DNA of 52,223 nt from assembly GCF_009602465.1 (NCBI RefSeq), contig NZ_WBKP01000023.1, positions 1-52,223 on the forward strand. Direction: 5' to 3'. The translations under genes were made by a program, and so were the position numbers. Shown here one piece after another: positions 17,161 through 23,312 of the stretch. Source of the DNA: Cumulibacter manganitolerans (GTDB lineage Bacteria; Actinomycetota; Actinomycetes; Mycobacteriales; Antricoccaceae). A model generated the notes under the pieces. That model was not told the DNA's origin. It was given only the letters and a program-made list of their open reading frames with translations, and ran no database searches. Within the stretch, counting starts at the first letter, position 1. Each line of letters opens with the position of its first letter.

Positions 17161-17672
17161 CCCTCCTCGAGCTGGACCTGCATCGAGTTCAGCGCACCGC
17201 CGAGCATGACGTACGAGCCGACCAGCATGCAGATCTCGATCACCTGCTGCTCGCTGAAGCGCGCGGTGAGCGCCGTCCAGGTCGCGTCGCTGAGCCGGTG
17301 GTCGCCGACGAGCTCGTCGGCGGCGGTGGCCAGCAGGGCGTCGTCCGCACCGAGAGCGGGGGAGGCCTGGGCGAGCTGCGCGATCACGTCGTCCTCGATG
17401 CCGGCCTTGCTGCCGATGCGCGCGTGGTGGCCCCACTCGTAGTCGGCCCGGATGCCGTACGCCGTCCGCAGGATGAGGATCTCCCGCTCGCGTGCCGTCA
17501 GGCCGGAGCGCGCCAGCAGCTGGGAGCCCAGCGGCAGGTACGCGCCGAACACCTCGGGGTTGCGGATCAGCGTGCTGAACACGCGATAGTCCTTGCCGGC
17601 GGCGTCGACGAGCTGCTGTTGCTGCTCGGTGCGCTCCTGCGGCGGGATCGGGTCGAGGCGGGGGGTCGGCAT
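17130..17672 (-). CDS. Carboxymuconolactone decarboxylase family protein
   Basis: 180-residue AhpD/CMD-like protein. The central block LTAREREILILRTAYGIRAD followed by YEWGHHARIG (about 80-112) is the family core; the CxxC of peroxidatic AhpD is absent here (YEWGHH replaces it), so a peroxidase role is unlikely. ATG 17672 (MPTPRLDP) is chosen because it begins the recognisable N-terminus; the frame continues upstream without homology. It ends by overlapping the MFS gene by 31 bp. The substrate is unknown; related proteins are often annotated as lactone-processing or alkylhydroperoxidase-like. Confidence 0.87.
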   Translation of the reverse strand: MPTPRLDPIPPQERTEQQQQLVDAAGKDYRVFSTLIRNPEVFGAYLPLGSQLLARSGLTAREREILILRTAYGIRADYEWGHHARIGSKAGIEDDVIAQLAQASPALGADDALLATAADELVGDHRLSDATWTALTARFSEQQVIEICMLVGSYVMLGGALNSMQVQLEEGYPVAPWLSA

Positions 17673-17761
17673 GGCGCTCCTGAGGGCTCGTCGGCAGTGG
17701 TCCCTGCATTCTGCGCCATCCGTCGGGACCGGCGCGACCCGTGACGTCGGGCCCGGCCCGA

Positions 17762-17829
17762 CCGGCCCGTTGTGTTGTTGCGACTCCGGGCGATGTCTCC
17801 CCGAGTCGTCACAACTCAACGGGGACCGG
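17762..17829. repeat. Long imperfect inverted repeat in a divergent intergenic region
   Basis: Arms of about 25 bp, CCCGTTGTGTTGTTGCGACT... (from 17766) and a right arm ending at 17824, match at about 21 of 25 positions around an 8-9 bp loop. The outer CCGG/CCGG extends the stem slightly. It lies between the leftward decarboxylase-like gene and the rightward RHH gene, upstream of both, so it is not a simple terminator. No T-tract is seen. Confidence 0.5.
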
Positions 17830-17855
17830 GGGATCTCCTCGTGCGCCGCACGCTG

Positions 17856-17895
17856 TAGCGCCAAAGTGGTGCCAATATGGCGTTGCGTGGCGCCA
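17856..17895 (+). promoter_or_regulatory. Four 8-bp boxes at 10-11-bp spacing before the second RHH gene
   Basis: Boxes TAGCGCCA (17856), TGGTGCCA (17867), TGGCGTTG (17878) and TGGCGCCA (17888) start 11, 11 and 10 bp apart, so all face the same side of the helix. A looser GGTGCACC follows at 17902. A -10-like CAATAT (17873-17878) sits inside the array, immediately followed by GGCGTT, as in the array before the paralogue at 10329. The likely ligand is the RHH protein encoded downstream. Confidence 0.55.
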
Positions 17896-17917
17896 CGGTT
17901 GGGTGCACCATGGAGCC

Positions 17918-18673
17918 ATGGATATCTCCAACTACCTGCGCCGGGTACAAGAAGGCGTGAGCAACGCGGCGGCGCTCGCCGACGACGACACCAAGCAGGT
18001 CGTCGCGCGGCTCGGGACGTCGATCGAGTCGGCCGTGCAGCTGGCCCTGATCGAGGCACTGTCGGACGCCGCGGCGGAGATCGGTGCCGAGCTGGCGCCG
18101 GGCTCGGTCGGCATGTCGATGCAGGGGCTGACCCCGCGGTTCACCGTGGCGCTGCCGCCGGCCACCGGCGAGCCGACGTACCTCGCGCCGGAGGAGCAGC
18201 CGACCGAGGAGGGCGGTGAGGACGCCGACGACACGGTCGTGCGGTTCTCCTTGCGGCTGCCGAAGTGGGCCAAGGACAAGGCCGACAAGCGCGCGTCCGA
18301 GGAGGGCGTGTCGACCAACACCTGGCTGGCGGAGCGGGTGATCCGCGAGCTGTCGAGCCGGGGTCGGCCGGGCCGGCCGCCGTTCGGTGGCCCGTTCGGC
18401 GGTCCGCCGTTCGGCCCGCCGCCGTTCTGGGGCGGACGCCGGGGGCCGGAGGATCGCGACGGAGAGCGCGGACCCGAGGGTGATCAGCGCGCCGAGCGCG
18501 ACCGCGAGCAGAGCGGCGAACGTGAGGAGAGCGGCGCCCACAAGGGACCGTTCGACCAGGCCGACCTCGGCGCGATGATCGACGCGGCGAGCCAGGCGTT
18601 CCGCGACTGGGCCGGCGGCAAGGGTGGCCGGCACGGCCGGGGCCCGGGCGGCAACGTGCAGGGCTGGGTCTGA
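17918..18673 (+). CDS. Ribbon-helix-helix protein, paralogue of the gene at 10329
   Basis: 251-residue protein with the same plan as the 10329 product: MDISNYLRRVQEGVSNAAAL N-terminus, helical region with LALIEALSDAAAEI (about 42-55), acidic linker (about 91-106), and RHH motif at about 108-147 (VRFSLRLPKWAKDKADKR, VSTNTWLAERVIRELS). The tail differs: a GPFGGPPFGPPPFWGG segment, then a charged Glu/Arg region and GGKGGRHGRGPGG, without the His cluster. The start is fixed by the paralogue; the in-frame ATG at 17741 is rejected. It is 6 bp before the DUF4097 gene, so the two are probably cotranscribed. HicB-like antitoxin is the alternative label, but no HicA gene is present. Confidence 0.87.
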   Translation: MDISNYLRRVQEGVSNAAALADDDTKQVVARLGTSIESAVQLALIEALSDAAAEIGAELAPGSVGMSMQGLTPRFTVALPPATGEPTYLAPEEQPTEEGGEDADDTVVRFSLRLPKWAKDKADKRASEEGVSTNTWLAERVIRELSSRGRPGRPPFGGPFGGPPFGPPPFWGGRRGPEDRDGERGPEGDQRAERDREQSGEREESGAHKGPFDQADLGAMIDAASQAFRDWAGGKGGRHGRGPGGNVQGWV

Positions 18674-18679
18674 TCGGCG

Positions 18680-19660
18680 ATGAGCGACGTACGCAGTGAC
18701 CTCGCTGTGTCGGCGGTGTCGATCAGCCTGCCCGGCTCGGTGCGGCTGCGGGTCCGCGAGATCGACGCGGAGGAGCAGCCGCACGTCCACATCGCATCCG
18801 CCGACGAGGCCGTCAGCGCCGTGGAGGTCGACGGCGTGCTGCGGGTGCGGAGCGAGCAGGCCCGAGGCTGCGGTGGTGACTACGTCCTCGACGTGGCGGT
18901 GCGCGAGCCGATCGACCTGAAGGTCGCCGCGGTGCGTGTCGAGGTCGAGTCCGACGTCGAGCTCGGCAGGGTGGATCTGGCCGGCGCGAAGGTGGCTGCC
19001 CGGCTGGGCGTCGTCGACAGGCTGAAGTCCGCCGCGAAGGCGGGGCGGGTCGAGGTGGCGGAGATCGCCGGCAAGCGGGCGTTCTTCGCCTCGGCGTCCG
19101 CCGAGGTCTCGGTTGGTAGGTCGGCCGCGCGCGTGGAGTCGCGGACGGGGTTCGGCGCACTCCGCATCGGTCGCCTCGACGGGCCGTTGAGTGCCCGCTC
19201 GGCGACCGGGACGGTCGAGGTCGGGTCGGCCAACGGCGACGTCGACGTCCGCAGCGGTGCCGGGGCGGTACGGATCGGCGTCCGCGAGCAGCTGCCGACC
19301 TGGCTCGACCTGTACACCGGAACGGGGTCGGTCGACGTGCGGACGCCGCCGAGCGACCCGCCGGCCGACGGCGACCGGTACGTCACGGTGCGGGTCGCGA
19401 CCGGCACCGGCAACATCCTGATCCACCGCGCCGACGACCCGGCGCCCCCGGCCCCGGACCCGACAGGGTCCTCCGATGACGGCGACGCGGCCGATGGCCT
19501 TGGCGGTGACGCTGCCGGTGGCGCCCGCGACCCGGCCGATGGTCTTCGCGGTGACGCTGCCGGCGACGCGGCCGGTGGCGCCCGCGACCCGGCCGATGAC
19601 CGACCCACTGACACCTACACACGCATTGATGAAGGAGCCGATGATGAGCACGATTCGTAA
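18680..19660 (+). CDS. DUF4097-like beta-helical adhesin-type protein
   Basis: 326-residue protein starting MSDVRSDLAVSAVSISLPGS and rich in beta strands with repeated VEVG..NGDVDVRSGAG..I turns (about 130-250), the pattern of DUF4097/DUF4098 putative adhesin domains. There is no signal peptide or membrane segment, so it is probably cytoplasmic. The last 70 residues are low-complexity Asp/Ala/Gly repeats (GGDAAGG, GGARDPAD) from tandem DNA repeats. It follows the RHH gene by 6 bp and its 3' end overlaps the DUF1707 gene by 17 bp, so the three form one operon. Function is unknown. Confidence 0.85.
   Translation: MSDVRSDLAVSAVSISLPGSVRLRVREIDAEEQPHVHIASADEAVSAVEVDGVLRVRSEQARGCGGDYVLDVAVREPIDLKVAAVRVEVESDVELGRVDLAGAKVAARLGVVDRLKSAAKAGRVEVAEIAGKRAFFASASAEVSVGRSAARVESRTGFGALRIGRLDGPLSARSATGTVEVGSANGDVDVRSGAGAVRIGVREQLPTWLDLYTGTGSVDVRTPPSDPPADGDRYVTVRVATGTGNILIHRADDPAPPAPDPTGSSDDGDAADGLGGDAAGGARDPADGLRGDAAGDAAGGARDPADDRPTDTYTRIDEGADDEHDS
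19486..19598 (+). repeat. Imperfect tandem repeat coding the DUF4097 tail
   Basis: A 28-nt segment beginning gccggtggcgcccgcgac occurs at 19514-19541 and again at 19571-19598, 57 bp apart. Shorter copies of gcggtgacgctgcc flank it (19503 and 19549). The repeat keeps the reading frame and yields the GGDAAGGARDPAD-type tail, so its length may vary between strains. Confidence 0.65.
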
Positions 19661-20117
19661 CGACGACATCCGGGTGGGCGACCGCGAGCGGGAGGAGATG
19701 AGCGAGCGGCTCGCGAAGGCGCACTCGCTCGGTCAGCTCACGCTCGACGAGTTCGACGAGCGGGTGGTGCGCGCGCACGCCGCCCGCACCCGCGGCGAGC
19801 TGGCGGCGATCGCCGCGGACCTGCCGCGCGAGCGCGGTGAGCGGTCAGGACGCCGAGGCGCGGGTGCGCCGGGGTTCGGACGTCCCGACTTCGGTAACGA
19901 CTTCCCGCGGCCGGACTTCCGCGGCGGCTTCCGTCGTCCGCCGGCGGTCCTGCGGATCGCGCTGATGCTGCTCGTGGCTTGGATCGCCCTGCACGTGGTG
20001 TTCGGAGCGCTGCACCTCGCCGGCATGGTGATCGGGCTCGTCTTCCCGCTGGTGATGATGCTGGGCCTGGGCGCGCTGGCCTTCCACGGCATCCGCCACC
20101 TCCAGCGCTCCCGCTAG
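19644..20117 (+). CDS. DUF1707 membrane protein, paralogue of the gene at 11845
   Basis: 157-residue protein. DUF1707 domain at about 8-60: IRVGDREREEMSERLAKAHS and GQLTLDEFDERVVRAHAART. A Gly/Arg/Phe-rich linker (GFGRPDFG, RPDFRGGFRRPP) precedes two hydrophobic helices (about 102-120 and 123-145). GAAGGAG at 19631-19637 favours ATG 19644, with ATG 19641 as an alternative; the start lies inside the DUF4097 gene. It ends the RHH-DUF4097-DUF1707 operon. The DxF(E/D)ER region matches the 11845 product closely, supporting duplication of the locus. Confidence 0.88.
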   Translation: MSTIRNDDIRVGDREREEMSERLAKAHSLGQLTLDEFDERVVRAHAARTRGELAAIAADLPRERGERSGRRGAGAPGFGRPDFGNDFPRPDFRGGFRRPPAVLRIALMLLVAWIALHVVFGALHLAGMVIGLVFPLVMMLGLGALAFHGIRHLQRSR

Positions 20118-20154
20118 CCCGCCGCTCCCGGCCCAGCCACCGACCAGCCCTGTT

Positions 20155-20208
20155 CGCGGCGTACTTAGGTATCGGATCACCCTCGATTCGGTACCGAAGT
20201 ACGCCGCG
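20155..20208. repeat. Inverted repeat with 12-bp perfect arms
   Basis: Arms CGCGGCGTACTT (20155-20166) and AAGTACGCCGCG (20197-20208) are perfect complements; after one mismatch GGTA/TACC continues the stem. The centre also contains GATCACCCTCGATT. It lies 38 bp after the DUF1707 stop. There is no T-tract, so it could be a terminator-like barrier, a protein site, or a relic of a small mobile repeat. Confidence 0.55.
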
Positions 20209-20236
20209 AGTGCGGTGGCCGGCCCGGGATGCCCAA

Positions 20237-20286
20237 CACGGTCGTCGAGCGAGCGAGCCGCTAGGCGAGCGACGTCGAGACGCCGC
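20237..20286 (+). repeat. Dispersed intergenic repeat, copy 1
   Basis: About 50 bp starting CACGGTCGTCGAGCGAGCGA and ending GACGTCGAGACGCCGC. The same two ends with a slightly different middle occur in reverse orientation at 24351-24396 and 24433-24478, and the left half occurs at 51896-51924. Such GC-rich dyad-containing units resemble REP-like elements known from actinobacteria. Confidence 0.7.
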
Positions 20287-20335
20287 AGGTCGCCTGCGGA
20301 CCGCACCCCGTCGGCGCGGTACGGTGCGCGAGCCG

Positions 20336-20341
20336 TATACT
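20336..20341 (+). promoter_or_regulatory. Probable -10 element of the tRNA-Thr gene
   Basis: TATACT lies 17 bp before the mature tRNA 5' end, which would place transcription start around 20348. The -35 region is GC-rich and no clear hexamer is visible. Confidence 0.5.
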
Positions 20342-20358
20342 TCTTCGGCGTACCACCC

Positions 20359-20434
20359 GCCGCCTTAGCTCAGTCGGCAGAGCGATTCACTCGTAATGAA
20401 TAGGTCTGGGGTTCGATTCCCCAAGGCGGCTCCA
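20359..20434 (+). tRNA. tRNA-Thr (anticodon CGT)
   Basis: A full cloverleaf is visible. The acceptor stem GCCGCCT (20359-20365) pairs with AGGCGGC (20424-20430). The D-arm is GCTC..GAGC, the anticodon stem ATTCA/TGAAT encloses loop CTCGTAA with anticodon CGT at 20392-20394, and the T-arm is TGGGG-TTCGATT-CCCCA. The discriminator base is T and CCA is encoded at 20432-20434. The anticodon reads ACG, so the tRNA carries threonine. A Rho-independent terminator follows. Confidence 0.97.
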
Positions 20435-20448
20435 CAACAGCGATCCGA

Positions 20449-21537
20449 TCAGCCCGCAGCACCGTTCCGGTCTGCGGGCTTTTTCGTTTCGCGGCCGTCC
20501 TCGGTCATGCCGTCGTCGCCGCGGGAGCGCAGCAGCGCGATCGCGGTCACCGCGACCTGCCGGTTCCGGTCGCGGCTGAGCTCCGTTAGAGCGGCGCGCG
20601 CCGCGGAATCGGGGATGCCCCCGAGCGCCTCGGTCAGGCGGACGCGCGCGCCTTCATCGCCGCCCGCGTTCCCTGCGCCGCCGGTGCCGGCATCGGCGAG
20701 TGCGTCGAGCACCGCCGTCGTGATGCGGTCGCCGATGGCGAGCCGCGTGGCGAGCGCGGCGAGTACGTCGGCCGCCTCGACATCGTCCTGGCCCCGGACG
20801 ACGAGAGCCAGCAGGGCCGGGACGGCGGCCGGTTCGGCACGCTTGCCGAGCACCAGCGCGGCGCGGCCGCTGACGAACTCGTCCGGATGGTCGAGCGCTG
20901 AGGACAGGGCGCGCTGGGCAGCGGCGGTGTCGATCTTGGTCAGGGCTTCGACGGCTCGGCGCCGCCGGTCGGCGCTCGCAGATTCGAGCGCACCGCAGAG
21001 GGCGGGAACCGCCTCGTCGCCGAACCGCGCGAGCGCCCAGTCGAGCGCCCCCGCGGCGTTGGTGTCGCGCTCGCTGAGCGCCGCTTCCACGAGCGTCGCG
21101 ACATCGCCGGTCGCATCGAAGCCCAACGACAGCGCGAGCCGCTGGCGCGCGGACGGGTCGTCGGCGTCCAGCCCGCGGAGCAGTCGAATGGTGTGCAGGA
21201 CGTCGGCCCAGGCGCCCGGTGACGCGGCCTGAACCTGCTCGAGCCGGCGTAGCAGGTCCGTCTCGCGAGCGATCCGCGCGCGGGTGTGCTCGATGAGCTC
21301 GGTGACCACTGCTGACGGGTCGGACGCCGCGCCGTCCAGCACGGCGGCGATGTCGTGCAGCCCGAGCCCGAGCGAACGCAGACCTTCAACGTGGAACAGC
21401 CGCCGAACGTCGGCCGGTGAGTAGTGCCGGTAGCCCCCGCTCGTCCGCTCGGTGGGCGAGACCAGCCCCATGGCGTCGTAGTGGCGCAGCATCCGGGCGC
21501 TGACGCCGGACTTGGCCGCGACCTCGCCGATCAGCAT
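20449..21537 (-). CDS. MerR-family regulator with C-terminal HEAT repeats
   Basis: 362-residue protein. Residues 1-70 are a MerR DNA-binding domain: MLIGEVAAKSGVSARMLRHY, GLVSPTERTSGGYRHYS and DVRRLFHVEGLRSLGLGL. A helical dimerisation segment follows (about 72-105). The remainder (about 125-340) consists of HEAT-like alpha-helical repeats, for example DEAVPALCGALESASADRRR, EFVSGRAALVLGKRAEPAAV and RAALTELSRDRNRQVAVTAI. This replaces the small-ligand pocket of classical MerR proteins. It follows a HEAT-repeat gene by 4 bp. Its last codons overlap the tRNA terminator on the other strand. Target is probably its own operon; the signal is unknown. Confidence 0.88.
   Translation of the reverse strand: MLIGEVAAKSGVSARMLRHYDAMGLVSPTERTSGGYRHYSPADVRRLFHVEGLRSLGLGLHDIAAVLDGAASDPSAVVTELIEHTRARIARETDLLRRLEQVQAASPGAWADVLHTIRLLRGLDADDPSARQRLALSLGFDATGDVATLVEAALSERDTNAAGALDWALARFGDEAVPALCGALESASADRRRRAVEALTKIDTAAAQRALSSALDHPDEFVSGRAALVLGKRAEPAAVPALLALVVRGQDDVEAADVLAALATRLAIGDRITTAVLDALADAGTGGAGNAGGDEGARVRLTEALGGIPDSAARAALTELSRDRNRQVAVTAIALLRSRGDDGMTEDGRETKKPADRNGAAG
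20451..20490 (+). terminator. Rho-independent terminator after tRNA-Thr
   Basis: Stem AGCCCGCAG (20451-20459) / CTGCGGGCT (20472-20480) with a 12-nt loop, followed by TTTTTCGTTT. It lies 17 bp after the tRNA CCA on the same strand and also covers the final codons of the opposing MerR gene. Confidence 0.85.
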
Positions 21538-21541
21538 CGAG

Positions 21542-22213
21542 TCACCGCTCGAGGCCCGGCGCGTCCAGGAGCGCGACGGCGCGGCGCGCTTCCGCGATCG
21601 CCGCGTCGAACCCCTCGTCCGGGTCGTCCATCAGGCGCTCGGTAGCGATCGCGTGCACGCGTACGTTGCCCGTGCGGCTCGCCTTCGCGCGCTCGACGAC
21701 GGGTCTCGCGGCGTCCCCGAGCGCCGCGAGGGCGCGGCTGAGGCTGCGCTGTACGTCGGGGCCGCCCCGAGCGAGCTGGGTGGCCAGCACCTCGGCGAGC
21801 TCGCCCTCCTGGTCGTCCGGGACGAGACCGACCGCGGTCCGCCACGCGGCCCGGGCCACCTCGTCATCGTCGTCCTGCAGGTGCGCTCGGGTGATGGCCG
21901 GCCAGATCACCGGATCGCCGATCTTCGACAGGGTGTGCAGCGCCTGGCTGCGTCCCTGGGCGACGTCCGACCGCAGCTCGGGACGCAGCCGCTCGATCAC
22001 GGCCTCGGAGTCGTGCCGGATCAGCGCCCACGTCAGCATGTCCCGGACGTAGAAGTCCGGCTCGGTCCGGCACTGCTCGACCAGGACGTCGATGTAGTGC
22101 GAACTGGGTGTGCTGCCCGCGGTCAGCGCCGCCCGCAACCGCGTCGAGGACGACGGCGCCGTGAATGCGCGTCGCAGCCGCTCGGCTGTTCCGGTGGGGT
22201 GGTCCTGGCTCAT
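21542..22213 (-). CDS. HEAT-repeat protein
   Basis: 223-residue protein built of repeated helix pairs typical of HEAT repeats, for example SQALHTLSKIGDPVIWPAIT, EVARAAWRTAVGLVPDD and VQRSLSRALAALGDAARPVV. The ATG at 22213 is preceded by GGAGG with good spacing (22221-22225 region), so the longer frame from 22249 is rejected. It is the first gene of a two-gene operon with the MerR-HEAT regulator and sits right behind a MerR-type operator. HEAT proteins act as scaffolds; because regulator and neighbour share the fold, the two may interact. No enzymatic motif is present. Confidence 0.82.
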   Translation of the reverse strand: MSQDHPTGTAERLRRAFTAPSSSTRLRAALTAGSTPSSHYIDVLVEQCRTEPDFYVRDMLTWALIRHDSEAVIERLRPELRSDVAQGRSQALHTLSKIGDPVIWPAITRAHLQDDDDEVARAAWRTAVGLVPDDQEGELAEVLATQLARGGPDVQRSLSRALAALGDAARPVVERAKASRTGNVRVHAIATERLMDDPDEGFDAAIAEARRAVALLDAPGLER

Positions 22214-22239
22214 CTCGCTACCTCCGGGACCCATTAGGC

Positions 22240-22260
22240 ACCTTGTCATGGTGTCAAGGT
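22240..22260 (-). promoter_or_regulatory. MerR-type operator in the promoter of the HEAT/MerR operon
   Basis: Arms ACCTTGTCA (22240-22248) and TGTCAAGGT (22252-22260) form an imperfect dyad around a 3-bp centre. Read leftward the strand gives TTGACC/TTGACA followed about 20 bp later by TAATGG, so the dyad lies between a -35 and a -10 element with a long spacer, as in MerR-activated promoters. The gene start is at 22213. The autoregulator is most likely the MerR-HEAT protein at 20449-21537. Confidence 0.65.
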
Positions 22261-22285
22261 CAAGCGGTCGCGGGCGGTCAGGCCC

Positions 22286-22480
22286 TCACAGGCTGTTCGC
22301 GGGGCGCAGGACGCGGCAGGCCTCGGCCCCGGGCTCGGTGGGATCGCGGGTCTCCTCGGTCCACTGGTAGAGCTCGCCGCTCCTGTCGACCGGCGTGCCG
22401 ACGGCGTCCTCGCGGATCTGGTCGCGCTCGCCGTCGGCCGGCCCGCCCTCGAAGATCACCGGCACCGTTCGGGATGTCAT
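22286..22480 (-). CDS. Small hypothetical protein (64 aa)
   Basis: Reads MTSRTVPVIFEGGPADGERD and later LYQWTEETRDPTEPGAEA from ATG 22480; no signal peptide or membrane segment. Third codon positions are strongly G/C, as in real genes here. It follows the ABC permease stop by 31 bp on the same strand and may belong to that operon. The VIFEGGPADG start resembles short uncharacterised actinobacterial proteins; I cannot assign a function. Confidence 0.65.
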   Translation of the reverse strand: MTSRTVPVIFEGGPADGERDQIREDAVGTPVDRSGELYQWTEETRDPTEPGAEACRVLRPANSL

Positions 22481-22511
22481 GAACCCGACCCTAGCGGGGG
22501 CGAGCAGCTCG

Positions 22512-23312
22512 TCAGCCGGCGACGTCGCGGCGCCGGAAGGTGAGTACGGCGATGGCGGCGAGGACGACGACCGTGCCGATCGCGACGGCCGCCCCGCCGG
22601 CCGAGATGCCGTTGCGCAGCGGGTCGTGCGCGCCGTACTGATAGAACGGCGAGACCCGCTGCACCGGCTCGAGCCAGTCCACCAGCGGGGCGAGGCCGTT
22701 GACGACGTACGCCGCGACCGCCGCGACGCCGGCCACCGCCTTGGCCAGGCCGGGCCGCCCGGTCGCCGATCCGACCGCCAGCGCCAGCGCACCGAAGACC
22801 AGCCCGAGCAGAACCAGGTGCGTGAGCGCGGCCGCGATCTTGTCGCCGTCGACGTGGAGCTCGAAGGCCGGCCCGAGCACCAGGAACGTGAGCGCCGCGA
22901 CGGCGCCCAGCACCGCCGCGCCGATGACCATCGCCCCCAGCTTCTCCAGCACGATCCGGGTCCGGCTCACCGGCTGCGCGAGCAGCAGGTCGAGCGTGCG
23001 GCTGTCCTCCTCGCCGGCGATCGCGTTCGCGCCGGCGCCGATGGTGTACAGCAGCACCAGGATCGGCCCCATGAAGGCGAACAGCTCGATCTGCACGTAG
23101 CCGACGGGCGTGCTCATGTCCGCGCCGGACATCGCGAACAGATTGCGCAGCACCTCCGGCATCTGGTCGAGGTAGTCCGAGAACGTCGGCAGGTCGCGGA
23201 TCGACGGCCAGAACGACATGTACATCGCCTCCAGCGCCGCGAAGCTCACGGCCCATGCGAGCAGGGTGCGGCGCTGGTCGAACAACGCCTTCAGCAGCAC
23301 GCTACGCAGCAT
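22512..23312 (-). CDS. ABC-2 type transporter permease
   Basis: 266-residue permease with about six hydrophobic helices. It begins MLRSVLLKALFDQRRTLLAW, has an extracytoplasmic loop at about 35-70, and contains EEDSRTLDLLLAQPVSRTRI (about 101-120), the cytoplasmic coupling region seen in ABC-2/NosY-like permeases, ending FRRRDVAG. It overlaps the ATPase gene by 11 bp and together they make an exporter. The substrate is unknown; such pairs often serve antibiotic or bacitracin-like resistance or export. Confidence 0.9.
   Translation of the reverse strand: MLRSVLLKALFDQRRTLLAWAVSFAALEAMYMSFWPSIRDLPTFSDYLDQMPEVLRNLFAMSGADMSTPVGYVQIELFAFMGPILVLLYTIGAGANAIAGEEDSRTLDLLLAQPVSRTRIVLEKLGAMVIGAAVLGAVAALTFLVLGPAFELHVDGDKIAAALTHLVLLGLVFGALALAVGSATGRPGLAKAVAGVAAVAAYVVNGLAPLVDWLEPVQRVSPFYQYGAHDPLRNGISAGGAAVAIGTVVVLAAIAVLTFRRRDVAG

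Noticed and set aside
17741-17917. In-frame upstream start for the second RHH gene
   Set aside because: The added 59 residues come from the inverted repeat and box array and show no similarity to the first paralogue.
10329-18673. Calling the RHH genes HicB antitoxins of a HicAB system
   Set aside because: No short HicA-like toxin frame lies next to either gene; only the RHH fold is shared.
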